Below are positions 7,844 through 14,669 of a DNA stretch of 31,128 nt, piece after piece (position 1 is the stretch's first letter; each line of letters starts with the position of its first letter). A program made the position numbers and the translations under genes. The stretch lies in IMG/VR virus record IMGVR_UViG_3300008629_000020, positions 1-31,128 of that record, one strand, 5' to 3'. This stretch comes from a virus. Under the pieces are notes generated by a model. That model made no database searches and was not told the DNA's origin. It saw nothing but the letters and a program-made list of their open reading frames with translations.

Positions 7844-9898
7844 TTAAAGAGCGCATGTTTGACAATCAGGATCATCGATCCTACACGCTTCGGCTTCCAC
7901 ATCGCTACTTGATGTCAAAACCTGTTCATGCCTTGAGCCATCTCTGTATATCGTGATACCCTTGCATCCCTTTTCATACGCAAGCCGATATAAACGATCT
8001 GTCTCGTCTACAGTATAATCTGATGGGCAGTTGGTTGTTTTGCTAATTGCTGAATCCACCCATCTCTGAGCAACGCTCTGAATATTAACATGGTCCTCTG
8101 GGTCTAGATCTCTAGTCGTAACACAGTACGAAGGCAGATCTTCTAAATCGAGTCCCAAATCTTTAATGACAGGTACAACTTCAGTATGAACACCCAACCT
8201 ACTCTGTCTGGAGTAGGTCCAATCAAAATACGGTTCAATTCCTGTACTCGTCCCCATCATGGTTCCTGTCGTCCCAGTAGGGGCAACAGTTAACAAACAA
8301 ACGTTTCGGATACCGTACTCTTTGACTGCAGCACGTACTTCCGAACTCATGCCGCGCATAAATCCTGACTGCAGATACTTTTCAGCATCGAAACGTGGGA
8401 AGGCTCCCTTTTCTTTGGCGAGATCAACGGACGCCATATAAGACTCTTCCGCTATGGTTTCAAACAAGGCGTCTGTGAAAATGACCGCCTCTTCATCTCC
8501 ATATTTTAACCCCATCCGAATTAGCATTTCAGCGAGACCCATCACACCTAAGCCAATACGCCTATTGCCACGATGATTGTCCGCAATCTCTGGAAAATGG
8601 TACTCGTTAGCATCTATGACATTATCCAAAAGTCTTACTGATGCCCTAACAACCTTACGCAGAGTGTTCCACAAAATGTCCTGCTCTTCGTCAACAAACT
8701 TTGCCAAGTTGATAGCACCTAAAGTACAAACGCCGTAAGCCTCTAAAGGCTGTTCTCCGCAAGGATTGGTCGCTTGCAATCTAGAGAAATACCATGAGTT
8801 GCTCATCTTATTCGATCTATCAATAAAATGAAGACCAGGCTCAGCCGATGCCCAGGCAGATGAAATAATCGCATTCCAAATTGAAGAAGCTTTTACTGTA
8901 TCATGAACCACAGTATCTTTGCCCATATCAATCCAGCGTCTAATGTCCCCGTCCCAAAAAGCATCATACTCGGGGTCGGTAGTGTCCGGGAAGATAAGAT
9001 CCCAATCGCCATCCTTAGCCAAGGTTGACATAAACTCATCACTTATGCAAACACTCATATTGGAATTTTCAAATTCACCAGCCTGCTGCTTGGCAGTGAT
9101 GAATTCCATAACGTCAGGATGCCAAACATCCATCATTAACATCGTGGCTCCCCTTCGAGAACCACCTTGTTCAATTAGGCCGGTAGATAGATTAAACATC
9201 TTTCCCCAAGAAACGGCTCCAGATGAACTCCCGTTAACACCAATCACCTTAGAGTGACGCGGCCTTAAACTGGACAAGTTGATCCCAACACCGCCTCCTC
9301 GAGAATGGGTTTCTGCCATCTCTTTAACGCTGTCCATAATGCCACCACGAGAATCATCGGGAGATGGCAACACGAAACAATTTTGTAATGTCAGGCCCTT
9401 TTGTCCAGCACCGGCAAGGATGCGGCCTCCGGGAATGAAATAATCGAACAAAATTTCTCCAAAGGACTTTGCAACATCATCACGAATTTCTTCTGGCTCA
9501 TTCTTGGCCAGAGAAGTTGCGACCCGCTGCCTGACATCATCTGGATGCAGCTCCAGAGGTTTGGACACCAGATCCCAATGAACAGTTACATACTCTCCAT
9601 CCCCCAGCCAGATCGAAGCCTCTCTAGAGTCTGGGAACACGGCGTGGACATAGCCAATCTCCTTTTGGGGCCATTTTGGATCTTTGTTGGTTATGGCAAG
9701 GACTAGATCCCCACCATGTAGATCACCCTTAGGCGCCTTCAAGGTGTATCTGTCTAAAAATATTTTATATCCCTGTAAGCCACTGTTACTAAACATTGCC
9801 GGATATTTAATCTTAAAACCTTTTTGTTCTACGCTATCTTGTTTTTCTTTTGTCACTGGGCGTTCGGCTAATCTATCGGCAACAGTGGTATTGGACAT
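7844..9898 (-). CDS. nrdJ: Class II (adenosylcobalamin-dependent) ribonucleotide reductase
   Basis: 684 residues. It reduces ribonucleotides to deoxyribonucleotides for phage DNA synthesis, using B12 to form the thiyl radical. Visible: Cys174 (LQNCFVLP) and Cys391 (VCTLGAINL) as the redox pair, the active-site NPCGEQPLE with Cys380, Asn378 and Glu382, and VAPTGTTGTMMGTSTGIEP for the phosphate site. The C-terminus ends CQTCAL (Cys679/Cys682), the shuttle for thioredoxin or glutaredoxin. Between FLDRYTLK and LHPDDVRQRVA sits an insertion of about 60 residues (55-117) with a small beta-barrel look (GDLVLAITN..IGYVHAVF..VTVHWDLV). CTTAGGAGGAGCG precedes the ATG. Confidence 0.95.
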   Translation of the reverse strand: MSNTTVADRLAERPVTKEKQDSVEQKGFKIKYPAMFSNSGLQGYKIFLDRYTLKAPKGDLHGGDLVLAITNKDPKWPQKEIGYVHAVFPDSREASIWLGDGEYVTVHWDLVSKPLELHPDDVRQRVATSLAKNEPEEIRDDVAKSFGEILFDYFIPGGRILAGAGQKGLTLQNCFVLPSPDDSRGGIMDSVKEMAETHSRGGGVGINLSSLRPRHSKVIGVNGSSSGAVSWGKMFNLSTGLIEQGGSRRGATMLMMDVWHPDVMEFITAKQQAGEFENSNMSVCISDEFMSTLAKDGDWDLIFPDTTDPEYDAFWDGDIRRWIDMGKDTVVHDTVKASSIWNAIISSAWASAEPGLHFIDRSNKMSNSWYFSRLQATNPCGEQPLEAYGVCTLGAINLAKFVDEEQDILWNTLRKVVRASVRLLDNVIDANEYHFPEIADNHRGNRRIGLGVMGLAEMLIRMGLKYGDEEAVIFTDALFETIAEESYMASVDLAKEKGAFPRFDAEKYLQSGFMRGMSSEVRAAVKEYGIRNVCLLTVAPTGTTGTMMGTSTGIEPYFDWTYSRQSRLGVHTEVVPVIKDLGLDLEDLPSYCVTTRDLDPEDHVNIQSVAQRWVDSAISKTTNCPSDYTVDETDRLYRLAYEKGCKGITIYRDGSRHEQVLTSSSDVEAEACRIDDPDCQTCAL

Positions 9899-9913
9899 CG
9901 CTCCTCCTAAGGG

Positions 9914-9952
9914 TAAAAAAATTCTCGTCCGACCATTCGGAATTCGGACGAG
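9914..9952 (-). terminator. Terminator-like hairpin in the nrdJ leader
   Basis: Perfect 9-bp stem CTCGTCCGA/TCGGACGAG followed on the minus strand by AATTTTTTT. It can end the glycosyltransferase transcript. But it lies only about ten bases upstream of the nrdJ ribosome binding site, so it is also at or near the 5' end of any nrdJ-specific mRNA and could stabilise or attenuate it. Confidence 0.7.
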
Positions 9953-9963
9953 GTGTCCACTCT

Positions 9964-9993
9964 ATCATAATTGAGTTTCTTTCGCTATCGCAA
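9964..9993 (-). promoter_or_regulatory. Possible sigma70-type promoter for nrdJ
   Basis: Minus strand TTGCGA, 18-base spacer, TATGAT, in the gap between the glycosyltransferase and nrdJ. The predicted start falls just before the hairpin at 9952. The -10 is strong and the -35 moderate (4/6). Confidence 0.4.
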
Positions 9994-10016
9994 ACTCGCA
10001 AGTCAATCCGAAAATT

Positions 10017-11042
10017 TCAGATTTTCTCGAGCAGGGTGATCATCGTATCAGTGATCCGGTCCCACGTCGCGGATGAACGAAGAATTCTTGCTGACTGGAT
10101 CGCTTGCCGCTTCAAATCAGCGTAGTTCTCCACCGTATCTTGTAACAACTCTGGAAGAGAACTATAGTCGGGAACTATCCACAAGCCTAGATCTTCATCT
10201 AGGTAGGAAGTCCCATCCTCCATAGCGGGAGTAGCCTCTTCCCAATTATGCGGCCAGCAAATAGTGTGTTCACTATAATCAGCACATCCTGTCAAGTGTG
10301 TGGTAATCGTAGGCATACCGGTAGCAACAGCATGGAACGGAACTAATCCAAAGCCCTCTCCGTTACATGGATAAAGCATGCAATGACTTCTATAATACAA
10401 CTCTCGATATTTGTCGTAGGGCAAGAAATCAGAAACATATATTACTCGACTGTCATCAACCTTATGCCTCAAACTATTGGTTGTCTTAACTACTAGTTTA
10501 ACTCCATCTGGAAGATCTGAATCCAAGAATGTCTCTATTGTGTCGTAGACTACATCTGTAAAGATGTCGCCACCGTTATCTAATAGAAAGTAAAAGTCTC
10601 CTAAGATTTCTCTGTCACGAATATCCCAATCTGCGGATATCCCGTGTGGTAGAACCTGGACATCGTGATCAATACCATTATCTAAATAAACATCTCTGAC
10701 GAAAGTAGACGTAGCCCACACAGCGTCGCATCTATTTAGATTAATAATCTTACGTCTCGGTAACTTTGTGAACTCCCAAGGAGAGTAGCCGACTACAATC
10801 TCATTACCGTACTGAAAATATTCTGGAGCAGAGAAGTTGATATGGTACTTCAGTTTGTCGCTATTGTAGATAACTGGTATGAACAGACCGTTCATACATT
10901 TAATAAGATTAAGGGCTACGTCTGTGAATCCTGAGGAAGCCCACTTAAGCCCGCTCTTGTCTGTAACAGGCGGGGTAAACCAACTGATACCAGCATCTGC
11001 TAGGTACTCTAGAAAATCAGTCTCTCCAGTCAAAGCATTCAA
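10017..11042 (-). CDS. GT4-like glycosyltransferase (GT-B fold)
   Basis: 341 residues. Retaining GT-B enzymes of this type transfer sugar from nucleotide-sugar donors; phage copies may modify DNA bases, virion proteins or host glycans. Seen: ATSTFVRDVYLDNGI and VQVLPHGISADWD (hinge), LKVVVKT-like strand at 180-187, and the donor site CNGEGFGLVPFHAVATGMP (226-244). In the usual EX7E motif the first Glu is Glu229 but the second position is His237, an atypical but not unknown variant. GAAAGG precedes the ATG, which overlaps the upstream gene by 26 bases. The target is not shown by the sequence. Confidence 0.82.
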   Translation of the reverse strand: MNALTGETDFLEYLADAGISWFTPPVTDKSGLKWASSGFTDVALNLIKCMNGLFIPVIYNSDKLKYHINFSAPEYFQYGNEIVVGYSPWEFTKLPRRKIINLNRCDAVWATSTFVRDVYLDNGIDHDVQVLPHGISADWDIRDREILGDFYFLLDNGGDIFTDVVYDTIETFLDSDLPDGVKLVVKTTNSLRHKVDDSRVIYVSDFLPYDKYRELYYRSHCMLYPCNGEGFGLVPFHAVATGMPTITTHLTGCADYSEHTICWPHNWEEATPAMEDGTSYLDEDLGLWIVPDYSSLPELLQDTVENYADLKRQAIQSARILRSSATWDRITDTMITLLEKI

Positions 11043-11226
11043 CGCCTTTCTGCATCAGGAGGTATGCAGTTGCTTTATCAATTTCACAAACAATAGGTTC
11101 ATTAGTATTCATGCATCTAGTTGCTGCGATATACTGATCATCGAGTTTTGTTAATGTAATTTGTTGGGGATGGACAATAGCGGACTTGTCTCCGCTATCA
11201 TTTTCCACAACGGCTATGACTTCCAT
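11017..11226 (-). CDS. 69-residue hypothetical protein
   Basis: Start chosen at 11226 (MEVIAVVENDSGDKSAIV) because GGGAG lies five bases upstream; the longer frame from 11331 has no ribosome site and begins inside the divergent control region. Beta strands then a helix (IDKATAYLLMQKGVE). Overlaps the glycosyltransferase start, so probably its operon partner. Unknown function. Confidence 0.6.
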   Translation of the reverse strand: MEVIAVVENDSGDKSAIVHPQQITLTKLDDQYIAATRCMNTNEPIVCEIDKATAYLLMQKGVECFDWRD

Positions 11227-11270
11227 ATTACTCCCATCATACCATAAAATTAGTAATTCAGAATTCAACA

Positions 11271-11283
11271 GCATACGGTATGC
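11271..11283. promoter_or_regulatory. Palindrome GCATACGGTATGC
   Basis: Perfect 6+1+6 inverted repeat, followed closely by AGCATGCT, inside the leader of the minus-strand operon in a divergent gene pair. Could be an operator or an RNA hairpin. Confidence 0.35.
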
Positions 11284-11309
11284 ATAGCATGCTGGAGCGC
11301 TAGGGAGAC

Positions 11310-11382
11310 AGGGTACCACACTTTTTGACACGGGCCGCGGACTCTCGTCGTCCGCGATTCGCCGGGGCCGATGTGGTACACT
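11310..11382. promoter_or_regulatory. Divergent promoter region with paired 11-mers
   Basis: TGTGGTACCCT on the minus strand (plus 11310-11320) and TGTGGTACACT on the plus strand (11372-11382) face away from each other around a CGCGGAC/GTCCGCG hairpin. TACACT ends six bases before the ATG at 11389 and TACCCT is -10-like, so both may be -10 regions of the two operons. No good -35 is seen. Confidence 0.4.
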
Positions 11383-11388
11383 TCCCCC

Positions 11389-11595
11389 ATGAAAAGTCTG
11401 TCCCAGTTCGTAGCGTACCTCGCAATGTTGGCCCTGCTCTCGCTTCCGCCGTGGTTGGCATTGCGTTATAGCGATGTTTCTTTTGCGTTCATTTCCGTGA
11501 TGGGAATGTTGTTTACCTTGAACATGTCTACGGCATTCGTTCTATCCGCACAGAAAAGCGGTATTAGAAAATACAAGGAAATAGATATTTCTTGA
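11389..11595 (+). CDS. Small membrane protein
   Basis: 68 residues, MKSLSQFVAYLAMLALLSLPP followed by a second hydrophobic stretch (FAFISVMGMLFTLNMSTAFVL): two predicted membrane segments and a basic end. The ATG at 11389 is preferred over the one at 11371; the -10-like TACACT puts the likely transcript start at this ATG, so it may be leaderless, and no Shine-Dalgarno is visible. First gene of the plus-strand operon. Function unknown; a holin-like role is possible but unproven. Confidence 0.55.
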   Translation: MKSLSQFVAYLAMLALLSLPPWLALRYSDVSFAFISVMGMLFTLNMSTAFVLSAQKSGIRKYKEIDIS

Positions 11596-11975
11596 TTGAC
11601 TTAGAGCTTAAAAATAAATCTATATTATGTGTTGGAGAAACAGGCTACAACGACTGGGAAACTATCCATAAGTTTTTAACAAACTGCTTTGAAAGTACAA
11701 TATACTGTTGGACTTGGAATCCGAGCTTCTTCATCCGTCTCAGAGATGTCACCGAGTTACTTGGAATTCCACTTATAATCAAGCACCCACTCTTTTCTGA
11801 TACAGACAGTTTTGTTGAAGAATGCGACACTCTAGCCTTCTTTAGTGATGGCAATGATGCTGAAACTAACGAATTGCTGTATAATATACTAGACGAAGAA
11901 AATTCTTCTATTTATGAGAAAATAATCGTTTGCAATAGCGATGGAGTGGGGGTATATGAAGATAACGCCTGTTGA
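11592..11975 (+). CDS. Hypothetical protein, possibly SLOG/DUF2493-like
   Basis: 127 residues starting at TTG, which overlaps the preceding stop (TTGA), so coupled. The N-terminus KNKSILCVGETGYNDWETIHKFL resembles the first strand and glycine loop of DUF2493/SLOG nucleotide-binding proteins (VxGxRxxxDxxxI). LLGIPLIIKH and CDTLAFFSDGNDAETN fit later strands of that fold. The characteristic second glycine motif is absent, so it may be degenerate or unrelated. Confidence 0.5.
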   Translation: MIDLELKNKSILCVGETGYNDWETIHKFLTNCFESTIYCWTWNPSFFIRLRDVTELLGIPLIIKHPLFSDTDSFVEECDTLAFFSDGNDAETNELLYNILDEENSSIYEKIIVCNSDGVGVYEDNAC

Positions 11976-12294
11976 CGGAGTAGACTTACAAGAGTTAGAG
12001 ACTCTAGCAATCATGGTACGGCTCATACCTTTTGAAGGCGAGTATATTCCGCACTTCATGATGATGTCTCAGGAAGGACGCCCAGAAAATTGCGATGTTA
12101 CCGTGATGGAACTTGCGGCTCTACAGGAAGGATTGTATCATGCGGCGAATAGGTTAGATGATATGATCAGGTCGTTATTTAAAGTATTGAAATTGGAACA
12201 GTTACAAGAGTTCAGAAGACTATCTGAAACTATTGAAGAGATGGACAAGCATTTCTATGAGACGGGACCGGAGCCTGAAGAAGAAGATGACTGA
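11956..12294 (+). CDS. Acidic hypothetical protein
   Basis: 112 residues from the ATG at 11956, preceded by GGAGTGGGGG; the upstream ATG at 11941 has no site. Begins MKITPVDGVDLQELETLA, central MELAALQEGLYHAANRLDDM, then helical (LKLEQLQEFRRLSETIEEMDKH) and an acidic tail EPEEEDD. Overlaps its upstream neighbour by 20 bases. Unrecognised. Confidence 0.6.
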   Translation: MKITPVDGVDLQELETLAIMVRLIPFEGEYIPHFMMMSQEGRPENCDVTVMELAALQEGLYHAANRLDDMIRSLFKVLKLEQLQEFRRLSETIEEMDKHFYETGPEPEEEDD

Positions 12295-12385
12295 GACTTT
12301 GGAGATACTCTCATATATAGCACTTGGCGCTGCTGGATTATTAACATTTGCAATATACTTATCCATGAAGAGTAAAGGTCAATGA
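12287..12385 (+). CDS. 32-residue single-pass membrane peptide
   Basis: ATG at 12287 overlaps the previous stop and its own stop overlaps the next start (ATGA). Sequence MTETLEILSYIALGAAGLLT continues to FAIYLSMKSKGQ: one membrane helix with a basic cytoplasmic end. Coupling on both sides argues it is translated. Function unknown. Confidence 0.55.
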   Translation: MTETLEILSYIALGAAGLLTFAIYLSMKSKGQ

Positions 12386-12735
12386 CAAATAGTTTTATTC
12401 CTGAAGTCGTCAACCCAGTAGGCACTATCGATGCATTCGGTAATCATTATATCTTAGGACGAGTTATTCCCGGTTTCCCGTACACCAAAAGAGAGTGCCC
12501 TTATTGTGGGCACGAACTTGTCATTGCAAATGCTGTACATGATAGCGATGCTAATGAACATTATAAAGCTGTTTATATTGATGCTAATAAAGATTGTCCC
12601 GTATTTGATATGGACGCTCAGCAATGTTATGCCAAAATATATTATTCAAGTTCCCTTGCTGCACATAAATTTGAAAATGTCAAATTCCCGGTGAAACGTT
12701 GGGAACAAGAAGAGTTGTATACGATATATCAATAA
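12382..12735 (+). CDS. Hypothetical protein with CPYCG zinc site
   Basis: 117 residues. AAAGGTCA precedes the ATG. ECPYCGHELV at residues 38-47 provides a CxxC knuckle; Cys72 (KDCPVF) and Cys82 (QQCYAK) may complete a zinc site. C-terminal half aromatic rich (KIYYSSSLAAHKF). Possibly a zinc-binding regulator; not a recognised family. Confidence 0.6.
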   Translation: MTNSFIPEVVNPVGTIDAFGNHYILGRVIPGFPYTKRECPYCGHELVIANAVHDSDANEHYKAVYIDANKDCPVFDMDAQQCYAKIYYSSSLAAHKFENVKFPVKRWEQEELYTIYQ

Positions 12736-12750
12736 TGATAAACTTTCAAT

Positions 12751-12987
12751 ATGGAAGCAATTAATATATTCGGCCTAGCTGGTCTGGCTATTATGAACAT
12801 TGGGGCTATTGCTGTTGCCTATATCAAGCAACAGAGAAGAAGCGCTGATAACTACGGCGTCAAGAATGGACGCGGAAATTTGTTTAAACAGATTGGAGAT
12901 CTCCAAGACGATATTATAGAATTAAGACAAGATGTTGCCGAAGTAAAAGGGACATTAAAAGCCCAGTTAAAGACAGGATCAAGATGA
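12751..12987 (+). CDS. Membrane-anchored coiled-coil protein
   Basis: 78 residues. Membrane helix IFGLAGLAIMNIGAIAVAYI (5-24), a basic linker KQQRRSADN, then coiled coil (IGDLQDDIIELRQDVAEVKG). This N-in single-helix plus coiled-coil layout occurs in phage holin-like and spanin-like proteins, but no lysin lies nearby, so no role is assigned. Its stop overlaps the next ATG. Confidence 0.6.
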   Translation: MEAINIFGLAGLAIMNIGAIAVAYIKQQRRSADNYGVKNGRGNLFKQIGDLQDDIIELRQDVAEVKGTLKAQLKTGSR

Positions 12988-13124
12988 TAGATCAGGAATC
13001 AACACTTATCTCAGAAATTGAAACGTTCTTGGCGTTGACAGCCGAACGTGATCTGTTCACATCCACTGAAATTCAAAACCTTTTATTGGATCTAATTAAT
13101 TTAGCGGATATAGACAAAAATTGA
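12984..13124 (+). CDS. 46-residue hypothetical protein
   Basis: ATGA overlap with the upstream stop and AGGATCAAG as ribosome site. Sequence MIDQESTLISEIETFLALTA then two short helices ending LINLADIDKN. Acidic and helical. Last gene of the plus-strand chain before a new promoter. Confidence 0.5.
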   Translation: MIDQESTLISEIETFLALTAERDLFTSTEIQNLLLDLINLADIDKN

Positions 13125-13132
13125 CCAAAGTA

Positions 13133-13161
13133 TTGAAATTTGACTGAAATTATGATATACT
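13133..13161 (+). promoter_or_regulatory. Sigma70/sigmaA-type promoter of the nuclease operon
   Basis: TTGAAA, a 17-base spacer and TATACT: the best consensus promoter in the window. It begins nine bases after the preceding stop and drives the leader peptide, nuclease and two tiny genes. Confidence 0.75.
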
Positions 13162-13167
13162 GGGAGG

Positions 13168-13232
13168 TGCCCCCAATGGACGGGAGCTTTCATATTTCTT
13201 TAGATTATGATCGCCTTGTACCGTTGGGGGCA
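13168..13232 (+). promoter_or_regulatory. Leader hairpin of the nuclease mRNA
   Basis: TGCCCCCAATGG pairs with CCGTTGGGGGCA over 12 bp (one G-U) around a 41-base loop. The 5' arm holds the start codon of the leader peptide; the 3' arm ends ten bases before the nuclease ATG. Ribosomes translating the leader would melt it. Confidence 0.55.
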
Positions 13233-13241
13233 TTTAACTAG
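13176..13241 (+). CDS. 21-residue leader peptide
   Basis: GGGAGG lies eight bases before an ATG at 13176. The frame MDGSFHISLDYDRLVPLGAFN ends in TAG at 13241, one base before the nuclease ATG (TAG A ATG). This is the arrangement of a translationally coupled leader. It could also be a nonfunctional upstream frame; no family known. Confidence 0.5.
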   Translation: MDGSFHISLDYDRLVPLGAFN

Positions 13242-13242
13242 A

Positions 13243-13638
13243 ATGAGACAACTGCTTATGGAATCCGCCGCCGACAAACTGTACCACTATAAAGCCACCG
13301 TGACTAGGGTGGTTGATGGGGACACTGTTGATGCGGTATTTGACCTGGGTTTTGATGTATCCCTAAAAGGTAGAGTTAGGTTCCAAGGTATGAATGCGCC
13401 CGAGTCACGCACTAGAGATCTGGAAGAAAAGGCACGCGGACTCGAGGCTAAAACTTATGTTGAAAATTGGGTTGAAGGACATGACGGTAAAGTCATTATT
13501 CAAACCAGCTTGGATAAACGTGGCAAGTTTGGACGCATTTTAGGTAGGATTCTGTGCCCAGATGACGAATGCGACTGTCTGAACGATGAGATGGTTAAAT
13601 ATGGCTATGCCGAACTCTATGACGGAGGTGCTAGATAA
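13243..13638 (+). CDS. Staphylococcal nuclease-like (TNase/SNase) protein
   Basis: 131 residues from the ATG at 13243, which directly follows the leader stop; alternative starts are 13207 and 13258. OB-fold nuclease: VTRVVDGDTVDA (Asp25, Asp27), GRVRFQGMNAPESR (Arg46 as the first catalytic Arg), Glu61/Glu62 in the DLEEKA helix, and KRGKFGRILGRI (Arg93, Arg98). These cover the calcium and phosphate ligands of the family. No signal peptide, so cytoplasmic or virion-associated. Role could be degradation of host nucleic acid or DNA repair. Confidence 0.85.
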   Translation: MRQLLMESAADKLYHYKATVTRVVDGDTVDAVFDLGFDVSLKGRVRFQGMNAPESRTRDLEEKARGLEAKTYVENWVEGHDGKVIIQTSLDKRGKFGRILGRILCPDDECDCLNDEMVKYGYAELYDGGAR

Positions 13639-13709
13639 TGTTTATCTGTGGATGCCCTTGTGATTGTACTGATGATTGTGAATGCGGCTGTGAACGCTGC
13701 GACTGCTAA
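13638..13709 (+). CDS. 23-residue cysteine-rich peptide (10 Cys)
   Basis: TAATG overlap with the nuclease stop; GGAGGT lies ten bases upstream. MFICGCPCDC followed by TDDCECGCERCDC: ten cysteines, mostly as CxC, with acidic residues. Composition resembles metallothioneins, or a miniature Fe-S or zinc scaffold. The flanking genes in the same overlapping chain support translation. Not a described family that I recognise. Confidence 0.55.
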   Translation: MFICGCPCDCTDDCECGCERCDC

Positions 13710-13799
13710 ATGTTTAGCGTACTAGATGTTATCTCTGTCATACTTGGAGTAATAGCCGGTATCGCAATTGCGGGATACTTAAACAATCGTCATAAGTAA
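13710..13799 (+). CDS. 29-residue membrane peptide
   Basis: ATG immediately after the stop of the cysteine-rich peptide. MFSVLDVISVILGVIAGIAI then AGYLNNRHK: a single hydrophobic helix with a basic end. Third member of the nuclease operon. Function unknown. Confidence 0.5.
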   Translation: MFSVLDVISVILGVIAGIAIAGYLNNRHK

Positions 13800-13845
13800 A
13801 GGCGGCGCCCCCTCCTCCGAGTGAGTAAGCTCAAAAAATAGTAAG

Positions 13846-13877
13846 AAGACCCTCTTGTTTTAAGACCCTCTTGTTTT
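13846..13877. repeat. Tandem 16-bp duplication
   Basis: AAGACCCTCTTGTTTT occurs twice head-to-tail. Each copy holds a tiny AAGA/TCTT hairpin and a T-tract, between a plus-strand operon end and a minus-strand gene end. A duplicated weak terminator is possible. Confidence 0.6.
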
Positions 13878-13882
13878 GTCGC

Positions 13883-14353
13883 CTATTGTCTACCGTATTT
13901 GCGTAACGACCGTATATTTCGGGGGGTGTAAAGGTAGCCGACCTCACCGCACATCCAACAAACCGTGTCCTCCCAATACGACCACTTCACATCGCAACAC
14001 CGGCAATACCCTATCACCCAGCACCGTTCATCGCCCATATCGTTCAACAGCCCAGATATTTCAAACAAACCGTATTCATACACGAATTCGGTGAAAACCC
14101 TCTCCGCACGCTGCTCTTCCAACGCCTCAGCCACAGTCTCAAACACATCCAACGACCCCTCCGCCAACGACCCCTCACCCACAACACCACCCCCAATCCG
14201 CGACACATCCAAACGATCACGCCACAACAACGCAACATTATTCAAACCAGCCCACACAAAAACAGGAACACTCACCCCCCGGTCCACAGTCTGCAATCCT
14301 GAAGAAACCTCATCAACCCCGCAACCAACCCCACAATCAAAAACATCAACCAT
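13883..14353 (-). CDS. Zinc-ribbon protein, probably leaderless
   Basis: 156 residues (MVDVFDCGVGCGVDEV). The C-terminal region has CRCCDVKWSYWEDTVCWMCG, two CxxC knuckles forming a zinc ribbon, then YTPRNIRSLRKYG. The minus strand reads TATACT eight bases before the ATG, so the transcript probably starts at the ATG itself; the GTG codon just upstream is less likely. Codon use is G/T heavy and unlike either flank (plus strand C-rich). An overlapping plus-strand frame is low-complexity Ser/Thr/Pro and was rejected. Confidence 0.6.
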   Translation of the reverse strand: MVDVFDCGVGCGVDEVSSGLQTVDRGVSVPVFVWAGLNNVALLWRDRLDVSRIGGGVVGEGSLAEGSLDVFETVAEALEEQRAERVFTEFVYEYGLFEISGLLNDMGDERCWVIGYCRCCDVKWSYWEDTVCWMCGEVGYLYTPRNIRSLRKYGRQ

Positions 14354-14598
14354 CACACACAGTATAACACCCCTCTAAGCCCCCTGAGAACCCCCCTAAG
14401 CCCCGCAAAACAAAAAACCCACCCCACACCCCACCAAACCCAAAAAACCACCCAAATTGAATAAATTTTTCACACGACCTGTGCTTGGCCAGGGACCTGC
14501 CGCCGCCTCTCTGTTAGGCACCCTTTACATCGGGCGCGTATCACGTTCACACTTTCGGCCGATTGTCAAGTCATTCCCGCTGGTTCCGTAATTGGTCA
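14354..14598. other. C-rich non-coding boundary segment
   Basis: 14361-14366 is the -10 (TATACT on the minus strand) of the zinc-ribbon gene. 14367-14450 is C/A rich on the plus strand with CCCCTAAGCCCC-like repeats. 14510 carries a half GTTAGGCACC palindrome. Base composition switches from the AT-rich phage backbone to the GC-rich block here. No gene seen. Confidence 0.5.
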
Positions 14599-14627
14599 TT
14601 GACGCTGCCGCGCTCCAGCGCGACAAT
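14599..14627 (+). promoter_or_regulatory. Promoter of the first gene in the GC-rich block
   Basis: TTGACG, 17-base spacer, GACAAT. The spacer contains GCGCT-CC-AGCGC. It is followed by an ACCGGG/CCCGGT hairpin (14636-14656) and a GGAAAGG ribosome site. Confidence 0.6.
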
Positions 14628-14669
14628 GGAGGGGCACCGGGGCACCGTGTCCCGGTCGGAAAGGCAGAC

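Noticed and set aside
5664-9898. Terminase gene near the portal
   Set aside because: No Walker motif or nuclease signature in any frame here; the neighbours are a small protein and RNR, so terminase must lie elsewhere.
11371-11389. Start of the small membrane protein at 11371
   Set aside because: That ATG overlaps the -10-like element; 11389 fits a leaderless transcript.
13965-14378. 137-residue plus-strand frame
   Set aside because: Ser/Thr/Pro/Asn low complexity, no ribosome site, antisense to the zinc-ribbon gene, which has coherent CxxC motifs.
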